The translations under genes were made by a program, and so were the position numbers. Source: Gigantopelta aegis (Eukaryota; Mollusca; Gastropoda; Neomphalida; Peltospiridae). Taken from it: 64,000 bases of DNA. Where the stretch lies: assembly GCF_016097555.1 (NCBI RefSeq), contig NC_054701.1, positions 30,870,707-30,934,706 on the forward strand. The letters are read 5' to 3'. Shown one piece after another: positions 21,347-33,400 of the stretch (position 1 is the first letter of the stretch; every line of letters starts with the position of its first letter). Under the pieces are notes generated by a model. That model saw only the letters and a program-made list of their open reading frames with translations. It was not told where the DNA came from and ran no database searches.

Positions 21347-24302
21347 CACATACATCTGCATATTTCAATATATGACACCAAAATAAAAATAGCCAATCTT
21401 GCTTTATAATTCCATTCCCCATCTAATATTGGGTACTAAGAGGTATATTGTGATACTGCAAAAGCTGACGCGATACAAATAAATCAATTTGACAACAACA
21501 TTTGACTTTTAGTTCATTAGCCAGGGAACATTTTGTTTTAAAAATCTTGATTAGCGATATTTTTAGTCAAGTGAAAATTGATTAGCAACTACTGTTTAAT
21601 GTTTTAAAATTGTGTAGTGATCTCTGAAATATAGAGAATTGTGACACAAACAAAATGTTCCCTGTTAGCATTGTCACTTAAGACAGAAAAAACAACATAA
21701 GTAATGTGAAAACAGGTTTCACACAAAAAATGTCAATATCAGCATGTTATGCATAACATGTCAAGCTCAGCAACACCTTTAGTTCCCATGATCTGCCATT
21801 ATTCCCAAACTTTCCACAAAGCTGAAATCTTGCATGTACAACAATCAGACATGAGGGGTTTATGTTGACCATGCCTCGATCATGTTTCTGAATGTATACA
21901 CAGCAAATGGTATTCAGAATCGCATCATTATTCCAGTCAGGGTGACTGTGCACGTTTTGCTGCAAAGAATGCCGACAGACCCGGGTCACTTAGAAAGTAT
22001 ACTGGCTTGATATACATGTAAATAGCCACACACAGAATCGTCATTTCTCTGTCAGTGGGAAGCTCTTGTAAACAAGTTGCTTTATAGGATTCAGATACTG
22101 TGTGTGGGGGAACATTCAACACAAATACAAAAACAAACATCAACAATGATAACCAGTAAACTGTCAATGCATACATGTAAAGCTTGCCCTATTGTAACCA
22201 TTCAGTAACAAGGGGAGAGACGGTATAATTTTTCACAACCATTCGCTGAATAAAAGGGGCACAGTACAATTTCTTCAACCATTCAGCATTAGAGAGCAAA
22301 CAGTACAAATTATTTAATGAAAAATGGTCGGACAGTATAAATGATTAAACTGTTATGGAGGGATAAAAGACAATTTCTCTAACCATTCTATGAAAAGAGC
22401 TATGATGTGTTATAACTTCTTCAACCATTCATTAACGAGACGGAAACAACCATTTACAACCATTCAGTGAAGAGAAGACAATATCCTTTCAACAACCATT
22501 TCCTGACTGGAATGAAATCAACACAACTTTTCAAAATAAATTGCAATATGAATGTGAGATTCAGTATAACTCTATAGACCAGTGAGATACCAAACTGGAT
22601 TCTGTAGGACCATTTCATTTTTGTCCAAGAACCATATTCCAGATATACATGTATGTACCAAATTGCAAGTTTTGATTCAATTAAGTTTTATAAAGTATAG
22701 ACATCTACTGAAACACCCAAAGGATTTTGAAGAGTGTAGAAAGCTACACAGGAACCCCAAATCAGGTTTAACTGTCTTAATACTTCTGTGGTTTGTTTAA
22801 AGCTTAGTGCTATATTGGACACAAAGCTTCATACATTCAATTCAGAAACACTTTACCACTTTTTGTGTTTGAATTTAGGCTCCGAGAGTTGGAGATTAGC
22901 AACTGTCCCACCCATTTCCATCCACAGTCAAATGTTACAGCTCAAAGTAATTTTATGTAACTGGACAAATGTACATATGTTTAGATTGATGGACAGCACG
23001 TCACAATAGTTCATTTGGAGCTAATGATTCAGTAGATCTCAAATTGTTTTTACAATAATTCAGATTTTTATCAAGTGTATTTTGTAACACCTCACTGCTA
23101 AAAAAAAAAAACATGTCAGCCCAGATGTATTAAAACATTAACAAATACACACCAGAGATCAGTAAACCTGTTAAATATTAATGGAATGATCGAAGTTGTA
23201 TAATAATAATAATAATAATAAATATATAACTATTTAGTTAATGTATGACTGATAGCGATAGTCTATGACAGTTTTACAATATCTTAGCCCTAAGACAGTT
23301 TTTTAAAAATATGGGCAAACATTTTCAATAACATCCAAGATGCCGAGCAATATATATCACAACTTCACAGATATGGCTAAACACCCACTGTTATCCATGG
23401 AATGTTTAAATGTAGGTCAGATACATAGTGAAGGAGGAAAAAGCCTATTCAATCATATTTGTTTTAGTTTAAAGTCAACCGATTTAATTTAAATGAATGG
23501 CCTTATATTCAATAAGTTTTAAACAACTGAAGTAAGAAGGTCATAGGAATTAGACGAGTCATTATGACTTCTTTCATAATATAAATAGTGTAAAATAAAT
23601 AAGACTGGGCTTATTAAACAGTAACTAATAATCCCAATACAATATAAAACAAGTGATTGTCATTATAGATATTCAGACTAGCATCAAAAAGTCATTCCAA
23701 ACTCATAAAGCCTCAATATCCTAATTAAAATAACTGTGGAGTCATAACAAGAGATGCACTTCTGAATGCAGCTTGCCAATATCCTAATTATGTCTTCTGA
23801 TCTAGTTTGCTGACATCCTAATTATGTCTGGAATGGAGTTTGCTGACATCTCTATTATATCTCTTAAATGGAGCTAATTGCATCGGCTAAAAGGAGTTTG
23901 TTGATATAATACTATCTGACAAATAGAGCTTGTTGATATTCTAATTATGTCTGATGAAGGATCTGGTTGACATCTTAATTTTAACTCCTCGGGTAATAAC
24001 ATAAAGTCAAACTGCTGAATGGAGCTTGTTCATATTCTGTTTACCGTATGTCTGATGAAAGGATCTTGTCAACATCCTAATTTTAACTCCTCAGTTAATA
24101 ATGTAAAGTCAAACTGTAAAATGGAACTTGTTGATATTGTGATTATGCCCTGACATTCAAACTGCTGAATGGAACTTGTTGATATTGTGATTACGCCCTA
24201 ACACTCAAACTGCTGAATGGAACTTGTTGATATTGTGTAATTATGCCCTGACACTCAAACTGCTGAATGGAACTTGTTGATATTGTGATTATGCCCGGAC
24301 AC
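21240..24302 (-). other. Probable UGCG 3' UTR and downstream region
   Basis: No coding frame is supported. AATAAA signals on the minus strand are candidates near 21248, 20929 and 20821, so the 3' UTR could be about 3 kb, but the true end is not decidable here. It contains two unrelated minisatellites (23765-24318 and 22196-22510). Bases 22511-23764 are otherwise plain AT-rich sequence. Confidence 0.4.
22196..22510. repeat. Degenerate minisatellite, about 45-50 bp units
   Basis: About six or seven units each carrying CAACCATTCAGT or a variant followed by AAGAGA and a TACAATTT-like run. It lies downstream of the UGCG stop, probably in its 3' UTR. Confidence 0.65.
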
Positions 24303-24318
24303 TCAAACTGCTGAATGC
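23765..24318. repeat. Minisatellite overlapping the UGCG stop codon
   Basis: Near-identical 48-50 bp units (starting ACTGCTGAATGGAACTTGTT) at 24161, 24209, 24259 and 24307. Older, more divergent units (CTAATTATGTCT, GTTGATAT) reach back to about 23765. The rightmost unit supplies the UGCG codons for HSAV and the stop. Confidence 0.85.
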
Positions 24319-24485
24319 TCCCTGTACACCTCCTCCACTAACCCTCCCCATTGCAATCTGTAGTGTTTATTCCGCCAAGTTATCAGCGAAGATTTTTGAC
24401 TTTGAAAAAACACATAGAAAACAAGAAACTCTCGTAGAAGCCATGCTGCCAAAAATTCAAATTTAGTAATATGGAATGGTCCTCC
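24303..24485 (-). CDS. UGCG: UGCG exon 9 (last coding exon)
   Basis: Residues 338-397, [20 protein letters not shown], then [20 protein letters not shown] and REHSAV. It aligns with human SWRTGRYRLRCGGTAEEIL. The acceptor is TTTTTTACAG. The final four codons and TGA share their bases with the first unit of the downstream 48-50 bp repeat array. Confidence 0.95.
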   Translation of the reverse strand, partial: GGPFHITKFEFLAAWLLREFLVFYVFFQSQKSSLITWRNKHYRLQWGGLVEEVYREHSAV

Positions 24486-27400
24486 CTGTAAAAAAGAGAA
24501 ACAAATCAAGAATACATTTTTTTTTTTAAGAAAGAGAAAAAAGAAAAGAAAAATAGCATATAAACTATTTAATACTTTTATTTAGTATGGACATAGAACA
24601 GTGAATTCATAAAGTCTTCTTTAAATACTAAATTTATAAATACTCAAAGACACCCTAGAACATTATTTGATCAGCAGTTATTAAATGTCAAAATCATGAT
24701 CAGCTGTGAGACAAAAGCCTACATATTCTACTCTTTATTTCAGAACAGGGTATCTTACAAATACTTTCACACAGAAAATCCCCAGGATATGACATAGCAT
24801 TTAGAGCACCAGTTAGAAAAACAAATAACTTGAAGGTTCCACTAAGGGAAATGAATTTCATAGACACTGCTCTTAATGTCACAGAGACTTAATTATGGTA
24901 AAGAACAGACCATCTACTATAGGTGTATTACTAAATCATCTGATAATTCAACTTATTACCCATATGATTAAAAATTACTTTGGCTCATATGAAATATTCT
25001 AATTTCTATGGCCAAGTGTTAAGAGACGAACACACAAACAATTTTGGCCTTTTTTTATAACAAATAAGACTGGTCGCCTCAATGGATTTTAGGTTTCCCC
25101 ATCCCAACCAGTGCTATGCATATGGTACATCAAGGCAGTGGTAAAATGTCCTACATATAAAAGATCCATTGATGCTTTTTAGTAGATATTGCCTACCGTA
25201 TATTGCCGTGTATTAGCTGACGTCTTAGTTTGATCCTAAATATCTAGTACAAAATCATCGGCCTTGTGTATAAGCTGAAATCATCTTTTGTCCAGTTGTA
25301 TGTTGTATCGAGTTCAATAATACTGTCAACAAACAGACTTGTGCTTTTCAATGATACATTCTCCACCTACATGACCTAAGGTATGGGAACTCTTTTTACG
25401 TGCCCATATCCAAAAGAGGTTCAGGCATGCCCATCCCGGACTTAATCTCGGACATCGCCAGTGACTAATTCCAGGATAGGAGGGGAAGGGGGCAGGGTGT
25501 AAGTTTGAGGTGGGTGGAATTTGGAAAACATATATTCATTCAAGTTGAGAATGACATGTCTGGTCAAAATTAAAGGCCAAAAAAAAATGTGAGTGCTCAT
25601 CCAAAGTTTGAAGGTGATTTGAGCAATTTAGCCAGACTGCAGAAAATAAACAAAGTTTTGGCGACCTAAGGGAACGTACCTCACACATCGAGATGAGTAA
25701 ATAGTCGAGCAGAAACCAGACGAGCACGTGAAGGAGGAAGAAGGCGAGGGGGCTGAAGTCGAAGAGATACTGGAACGCCAATGCCGCACATACGCCCATG
25801 ATTATACACTCGGATATCGGCTCCAGAAACATCAAGTGAGGCAGCATCGCAAACCGCAGCTTACACCACCTACACAAATAATTATTGAGAATATAAGTTA
25901 GAAACATTTTAAATATGTGAGTAATTAAATAAATAATTTTAAAAATAACAGAAAAAAAGTAATTAAAAAAAAATTTTTTTTAAAAGAATTTTTTTTTTTT
26001 AAAGAAATAAAATCCCCAACAAAAAAAAAATGTAATAAATATAAAATGACGCTGCAGTACTAAACTAACCTTACAAGTCTCTGGTTGAAATCTTTTATAT
26101 TAGCTGATCCAGAATTCTGCAAGGCTGGAAGTGCACATAGCACTACTCTGTAATTACTGAAAAACACCAGCAAGAAACAAAATGTTACAAATATCCAAAT
26201 GGTATTTCAATTTTATGCATGAATTGTAGGAAAAGCTATTTTGTAGATGAATTCCTGGCTCGAACTCCAATGTCAAAACTCTAACGCCATAGTAATGTTA
26301 TTCAACTTTAATAAAATTGGACATCATAGACACATTTAAGTTTACGCCTACGTAGTTATCTCATCTCTAGCTCTGTAAGCAAAGACTATAAACAAATTCA
26401 ATGTACAACACCACTAGAGCACATTGATTTATGAATTATTGGTTATTGGATGTCAAACATTGGGTAATTTTTGACACATTGTCTTAGAGGAAACCTGTTA
26501 TGTTTTTCCATTAGCAGCAAGGGATCTTTTATATGTACTTTCCACAGACAGGACAGTACATACCCTGACCTGTGATATACCAGTCATTGGTTGGGAAGGT
26601 AAACAACACAATCAAAGAACCCATTAAAGTCTATAATGCTGACACATAACATGCTTACTTTTTTCTAAAAACTTCTGCAAAAAAGTAATCCTCTGCCAGA
26701 TATTTTCCAAAAGTTGCCATTCCACCAGCTTGGTCTAAAATATCCTTTCTCATGAGACATGACATTCCTGTAGAACAGTTAATTCCCACAAGGTTGGCAG
26801 ATAGACAATTCCGTGCTTGCATTGTTCCAAAGTAAACCTGTAACAAAGGATGCAAGTAGAGTCAAACATGTCCATTAAAATCACCCAACAAATTTACATA
26901 ACAAATAGAGATAAAATCAATGAAAAGAATAAAGATTTTTTATTTTTTATTTTTATTTAACAACTAACTCAACACATTTTAACTAGTTATATAGCTAAGA
27001 ACCACAGACATAATTAGAGAGGAAACCTGCTGCTGCTACTACATAGGCTACTCTTTTTTATTAGAAGCAAGAGATCTTTTATATGCACCATCCTACAGAC
27101 AAGATAGTATATACTATGGCCAGCTGTGAAGCACTGGCTGGAACGTGAAATAGCCCAATACGCCAACCAACAGGATGAATCCTAGAATAACAGTGCAGCA
27201 GACCTGTATGGGCTTTACCACAGTGCCACGTTCTACCCCACTTGAATGGAAGATGTGTCATTTATACAGTGGGCTGTTAATTGAGATGGCCAAAGTGAAT
27301 TATCTACAAGGGCAAATCTACCAAATTAGTGGAAAACATTTACATCATTTAGTTCTACATCACTGCTACATTTTGTAAGTATGGCAATTCCTAATGTGAT

Positions 27401-30400
27401 GCTGAATAAAAACATGTTTTAAATTTTGCAATAATGAAATACACTGTTTCAGCTATACAATCAGAATCAGAAGGAATTTTATTTACGGTACTTCATTATT
27501 ATCTTGAGAAAAAAAAATTATGAAAAAAAAAGAAAAAGAAATTATGGCCAAACCCAAGCATTTTTACCCCTGTTGAATAAGTTAAATGACAACTAATAAT
27601 ATTCTTTTGAAGTTGGACTATGTTATGTTATTTTCAATAAAGCTACCTTTTCATAAATAGAAGCAAATCCTTTTCTGTTTTCACAAAAGGGCATCTGTAG
27701 TACCATTCCCACGTCAGGTTTCAAACATGTCATCATCTGCATCAGTGTGTTTTCCTTCACTGAAATAAATAAATCAAACAATCAGACACACATTCAGATA
27801 TCAATTGATCATTCAATTAAATTTTTAATAACGGTAATAAGTTCTACATCACATTTATCCAATTAAACAAACTTTAGTCTACAAATCTGTATACATGCAT
27901 ATACTGGGAATGGAGATATGTTAGTGACTTAAAACCTTTGTAAATAGAAATAAAATCAATGATATACAATGTATATTCACATGCATAAAATTTACAAGTT
28001 GTCAGAGTCTGTTATAACCAAATAAAATACAAGATAAGGCTCAAAATACATGTACTAATTCTTGATTTAGCCTTTTTGGTGCATTTATTATGAAATATAT
28101 TCAACAAATATTCAACTTTAATTCATTATTTCATATATGGCAGCTAAAATTCAGCTTACATAGTGTATCATTATCTCAAATTGTGTTTCGAAATGACCGA
28201 ATAATTTCCAAACCCTGTTAATAAACACGATTCAACACTTACTCTTGATAGAACTGTCAGATACGAGAACTATGTCATGCTTGGACGCTTCATAAGGCTT
28301 AATCATGTTGTTAATCTTTCCATTTGGTCCCACATAACGACTGCCTAAAATATAAAAAGACAAACTGAAAATTAGTCAATAAGTTTTTTCTAAGAGCAGA
28401 CTTTTCATAATTTTAACCAGTAAAATGGCAAGAGCAGTTTTAAAAGAAAGGGATCATATGGAAATTTATTTTTTTGATAAACGTTGCCAGAATATTGGGA
28501 TGTCAGATTTGATGCTTGTTTTTATGCATGTGATTGGACTTTGTAGTTTTCTTTTATGAGAATCAGATTTAAATCTTAAAAAGAAAATATTTATTTGATT
28601 GCTCTGTTAGTCATTGTATTCCTACATGTACAGGGGTGGGACGTAGCCCAGTGGTACAGTGTTCGCTTAATGCACGGTTGGTCCAGGATCAATCCCCGTC
28701 GGTGGACCCATTGGGCTATTTCTCGTTCCAGCCAGTGCTCCACAACTGGTGTAACAAAGGCTGTGGTATGTACTATCCTGTCTGTGGGATGGTGCATATA
28801 AAAGATCCCTTGCTGCCAATCGAAAAGAGTAGCCCATGAAGTGGCGACAGCGGGTTTCCTCTCTCAATATCTGTGTGGTCCTTAATCATATGTCTGACAC
28901 CATATAACCGTAAATAAAATGTGTTGAGTGCATCATTAAATAAAACATTTCTTTCTTTCCTACATGTACACATTTTGTGTATATATTTTTTATGGTAAGC
29001 TTACACGTACAAGTTTAAAGTTTAAAGTTTAACCACATCTCTACAGCACACTGATTAATTAATCCTTGGCTACTGGATGGCAGACGTTTGTTAATTGTGA
29101 CATGTACATACATGTATGTACTCTTCAGAGAAAACCTGCTACATTTTTTCAGTAGCAGGTCAGGTCAGGTCAGGTCAGGTCATAGAGTTTAAACATGCAC
29201 ATTCAGAGCAAGCTGAAATACCAGTTATGGGGCACTGACTGGGATGGAGTAAAAAAAAAAAAAAATCATTTATAGAATAAGTCTACCGAGGTGCTTCAAT
29301 CCTTCAACTCAAGCGAACGCTTCAATGCTCGCTGGACGTGTGACAGAACATATAATAATTGATTCCCTCTGGTAGAGTGTCCTGGAGCGGAGCCCTGGCT
29401 TTCCAGAGCTCGGCCCCGGGATAGACATGCTTGAAGCCTTAGTGGCATATGAGAATGCTAAATATTATCTATCTATCTATCCTCTGGTAGACCCATATGT
29501 CTAATATCAAAGTTACGCCTGGATACCCACATATATTGTATATATTATGGCAGACAGAGTTTGGGAAAGTATAAGTAATAACTAATTCACATGAAAATGG
29601 ACATTTAATTTATGTTAACTTTAAAAATTAAAACCAAAATACATTTGTTGGAAAAATAAAAACATTAATATTGTATTCAACTTTAGATACTTAAATTATT
29701 TGAAGTAAAATAATTAAAACCCTATAGTTTATTCAGATCAAAAGCAATATACTCATTAACAGTATACACATGTACTTACCTATAAATAGTTTGGCATCTA
29801 CGTTTGGATAGCTTTCAATTAGACTTTTGACAACTAAAATGGCTGGATCGTTATCATTTTCTACTGAAAATAGTAGTTCATACTGAAAAATAAATTAAAA
29901 AAAACATTCACCAGTGATGTACACATATAGCATTGAACAAGTATTACACATGTACAGACAAGTGTTAGTTAAAACTAAATTATATTATTAAATTAAAAAA
30001 CAACACATTTTTATCTGAGGTCTAAAACCTTAACTTCCTTTTTTTTCTTCCCTCCCCCAACCAAATATATTTATGCACAATAAACCTCCAATAAAATCCC
30101 CCCAAAAAATGAATGTGTATTTTCCTCTTGAACCAAACATGTGACTCAGTTTTATAACAATGTATTTTATTTCCAAAATACAACCAGCATAGATAATTCA
30201 GTACATTGTATTAACTAGTCAATTATAATAACAATAATAATAATAATTAAAAAAAAAAAAAAAAAAATATTTTTTAATTTTTTAAAAATAAATATACTAC
30301 TCAAAAGAATTTAAGGGTCAAAAATTTATAACCAAATAAGTTTCAGAGTGTATTAGATTGATGATGTAAACTACACCAAATTTTTTATTTATTGTTCCAT

Positions 30401-33400
30401 ATTTACAAAAAAACACAAATAAACGTCACATGACATGCTGTCAAAGTTGAAGGTTGTCAAACATGGATTTTACACATTAGAACATTCGTTTAATAGTGTG
30501 TGAATCCACCCCTGGCGCGAATACACTCGACACATCGTGCCTCATGCTGTTGATCAGACGTCTGAAGAACTCTTGGGGAATGGCCTGCCACTCTGCCATA
30601 AGAAGTTGACCCAGATCATGAAGGTTGGCCGGAGGGGCATGGTTATCCCGAACACTCCTGCCTAATTCGTCCCAGGCGTGCTCTATTGGGGCCAAGTCAC
30701 GCGAATATGCTGGCCAATCCATCCTGGCGATACCTTGTTGTCTGAGAAAGTCCGTTACCACCCTGGCGCGGTGGGGTCTGGCATTGTCATCCTGCAGAAC
30801 TACCCCGCCGCCAATCTGCTGAAGGCCTGGGAGAACCAACGGCCGGATAATCTCATTCAGATAGCGGATTCCATTCAGATTGCCATCCACCACATAGAGG
30901 GGGGTCCTGTGGTGGATAGAGATGCCGCCCCACACCATGACGCTGTCACCACCGAACCGGTGACTTGTCTAACGTTAACGTCAGCGAAGCGCTCCCCAGG
31001 ACGTCTGTAGACACGAACCCGACCGTCGTTGAACTGGAGACTAAACCTGGACTCATCAGTGAACATCACTCGACCCCACTGAACACGTTGCCACCGCAGA
31101 TGAAGCGTGCACCAGTGACGTCTGGCCGTTCTGTGACGTGGTAGGAGTGGTGGTCGAACAGCCTGGCGACGGCAGCGTAGATTATAGGCTCTCAGACGAT
31201 TGAGTATGGTTTGATCAGACACTCGAGTTCCAGTCGCAGTCCGCAGATTGTCACGTAATCGGCGTGCAGTGGTTGTGCGTTGGCGTAGAGCCATATTGGT
31301 GATGTAGCGGTCCTCTCTATTTGTAGTGCTTCGGGGTCTTCCCGAACGTGGACGATTTCGAACAGAATTCGTTGCTTGGTACCGTTGCCACAGTCGCCAA
31401 CGACACTCTGACTGACACCAAGTCTCAGAGCAACATTTCTTTGCGTACTGCCATCCTGAAGCCAAGCAATAGCCGTTCCTCGATCTTCGATAGTCAGTTG
31501 AAGTCGTACCATTGTCGAATTTGGAGTGTGCACCGTACACGAACGCAAGCTCCAATTATACGGAAATTCAGCATTGGGAACATGGAATACACGTGCAAAG
31601 CGTGCAAATGAAGCGCTTTGTGAAAAAGCAAGTTATGGGCACTTAGCAGACCTTTCGCTTTCGCCCTAATTTACGTACAAATGTAAGCATGTTTTCGCCA
31701 TTAGAACTAGTCGACAGTGTCAATGACAGTGGATTTTAATTAATTTATGGGTTGCTTAGACCCACTTTCGTCAAAATGGAACAATACCATGCGTGACATT
31801 ATGGTCTAGCTAATATAATTGACATTCAGAAAATAATGTCGAAAATATCGTTTGACCCTTAAATTCTTTTGAGTAGTATACATAAATAATTAGGGTTTAA
31901 GTTGGACCCCAACAATTATTAGCAGTTTGGAAAATTAGGATGAAAAATCTTTTGTCAAATTCAAGTTTCAATTACAATAGTAACATAATTAAACCTCTTT
32001 CAATAAATCTATATATTTGACATATTATTTGATCTATCTTTTAATGGTGTGTCAAAGGTCAAGGTGTCTCAATTACTTATATAGTTATATAATCTGAACA
32101 GCTTGACAGATTGACACATTTATTCTCTGAGGTATAATGCAGGCCTAGCAAAAATGATGGCATGCGATTTTTCAGTTAGCCCTTTCGGCAAATTAATATT
32201 GAACAAAATTCATAAAATTCAACTTTGATATGCAGGGGGAATGACAATTTAAACTACTAACTACTAAATAAAATAAAATGTTTGAAAATAAACCTTTCTG
32301 AAAACTGAGCAAAACAAAATACCTGTTCAGGTTGAGTCCTAGGGTATCTTCATCATGTATGTATGTACATGTATGTATGTACACACGTATCTATTATATC
32401 AAATTTAGATAATTACTAAATTAGAATACCTAAACAATGTTGAAAACTACCTTGTCTTGACAAGTTGCAAAGAACATTTCTGTTTAATATATAATAATGG
32501 TATATATTTAATTTAATGATATGTCAAACTTACCAAAGGATATTTCATTGTAAAGAAAGTTTCGAGATTGATTTTCAGGTTTGGATCAACACCCGTCAGT
32601 GGTTTAATGATGCTGACCCCTACAATGTCTTCAGGTGACAAGGGCTCGTTCATGTGGTGAAGGTTCCATTTTCTGCAACAGAAAGGAATTTAGTTTATAA
32701 CACTTCTGCACATTGTCAAGTTGTTGACCTTAGTTCCAGAAGTACATGTACCCGGTAGGCCTACATACCCTTTTATTTTATGTAAAATGTATTTTCAACA
32801 ACTACAAAAACCTGGACAACCAAAAACACACTGGATTTGTCAAAATGGATAATTTAGCTATTATTTTAAGACATTTGCAAGTTAATGGTAAAAAAAAAAA
32901 AAAGAGAGTTGAAATAGCTGGGAAAAAACCTAGTCTGCGGCTTTAAATGTGACAAGTAAGATAATTGTGATTTATAAGGCATCAAAATAAGTATTAAATT
33001 TTATAACCCTTCATAGACCCACTGATACATTGTTCTTCTTTCATATCACTGTTCTAACTGTACCATACTTAACATGTGGTAAACTCTCAGTGGCGTAGGA
33101 AGGTGCCAAAAAGTGTGGGAGGGGGGAGCACCCTTTTATATTTACACACTTTTACACTATTATAAATCAAATATGAAGCAAACTAGCTGAAACGTGGGGG
33201 GGGGGGGGACACCTGCCCCCTCCCCTGCTTCCTACGCCAGTGACTCTTGCAGGGCTAGCTCTGGCACTCGCCAAATTCGCCAGTTGTGAATTTTGAAAGC
33301 AGTTGGCGAATTTTATTTTAATTTTGCAAAAAAAATTCATGTGATAATTGACATTTTTTTGAAAATAAAAGTTTATTTCTGCAATTTTTGAAGTTTATTA

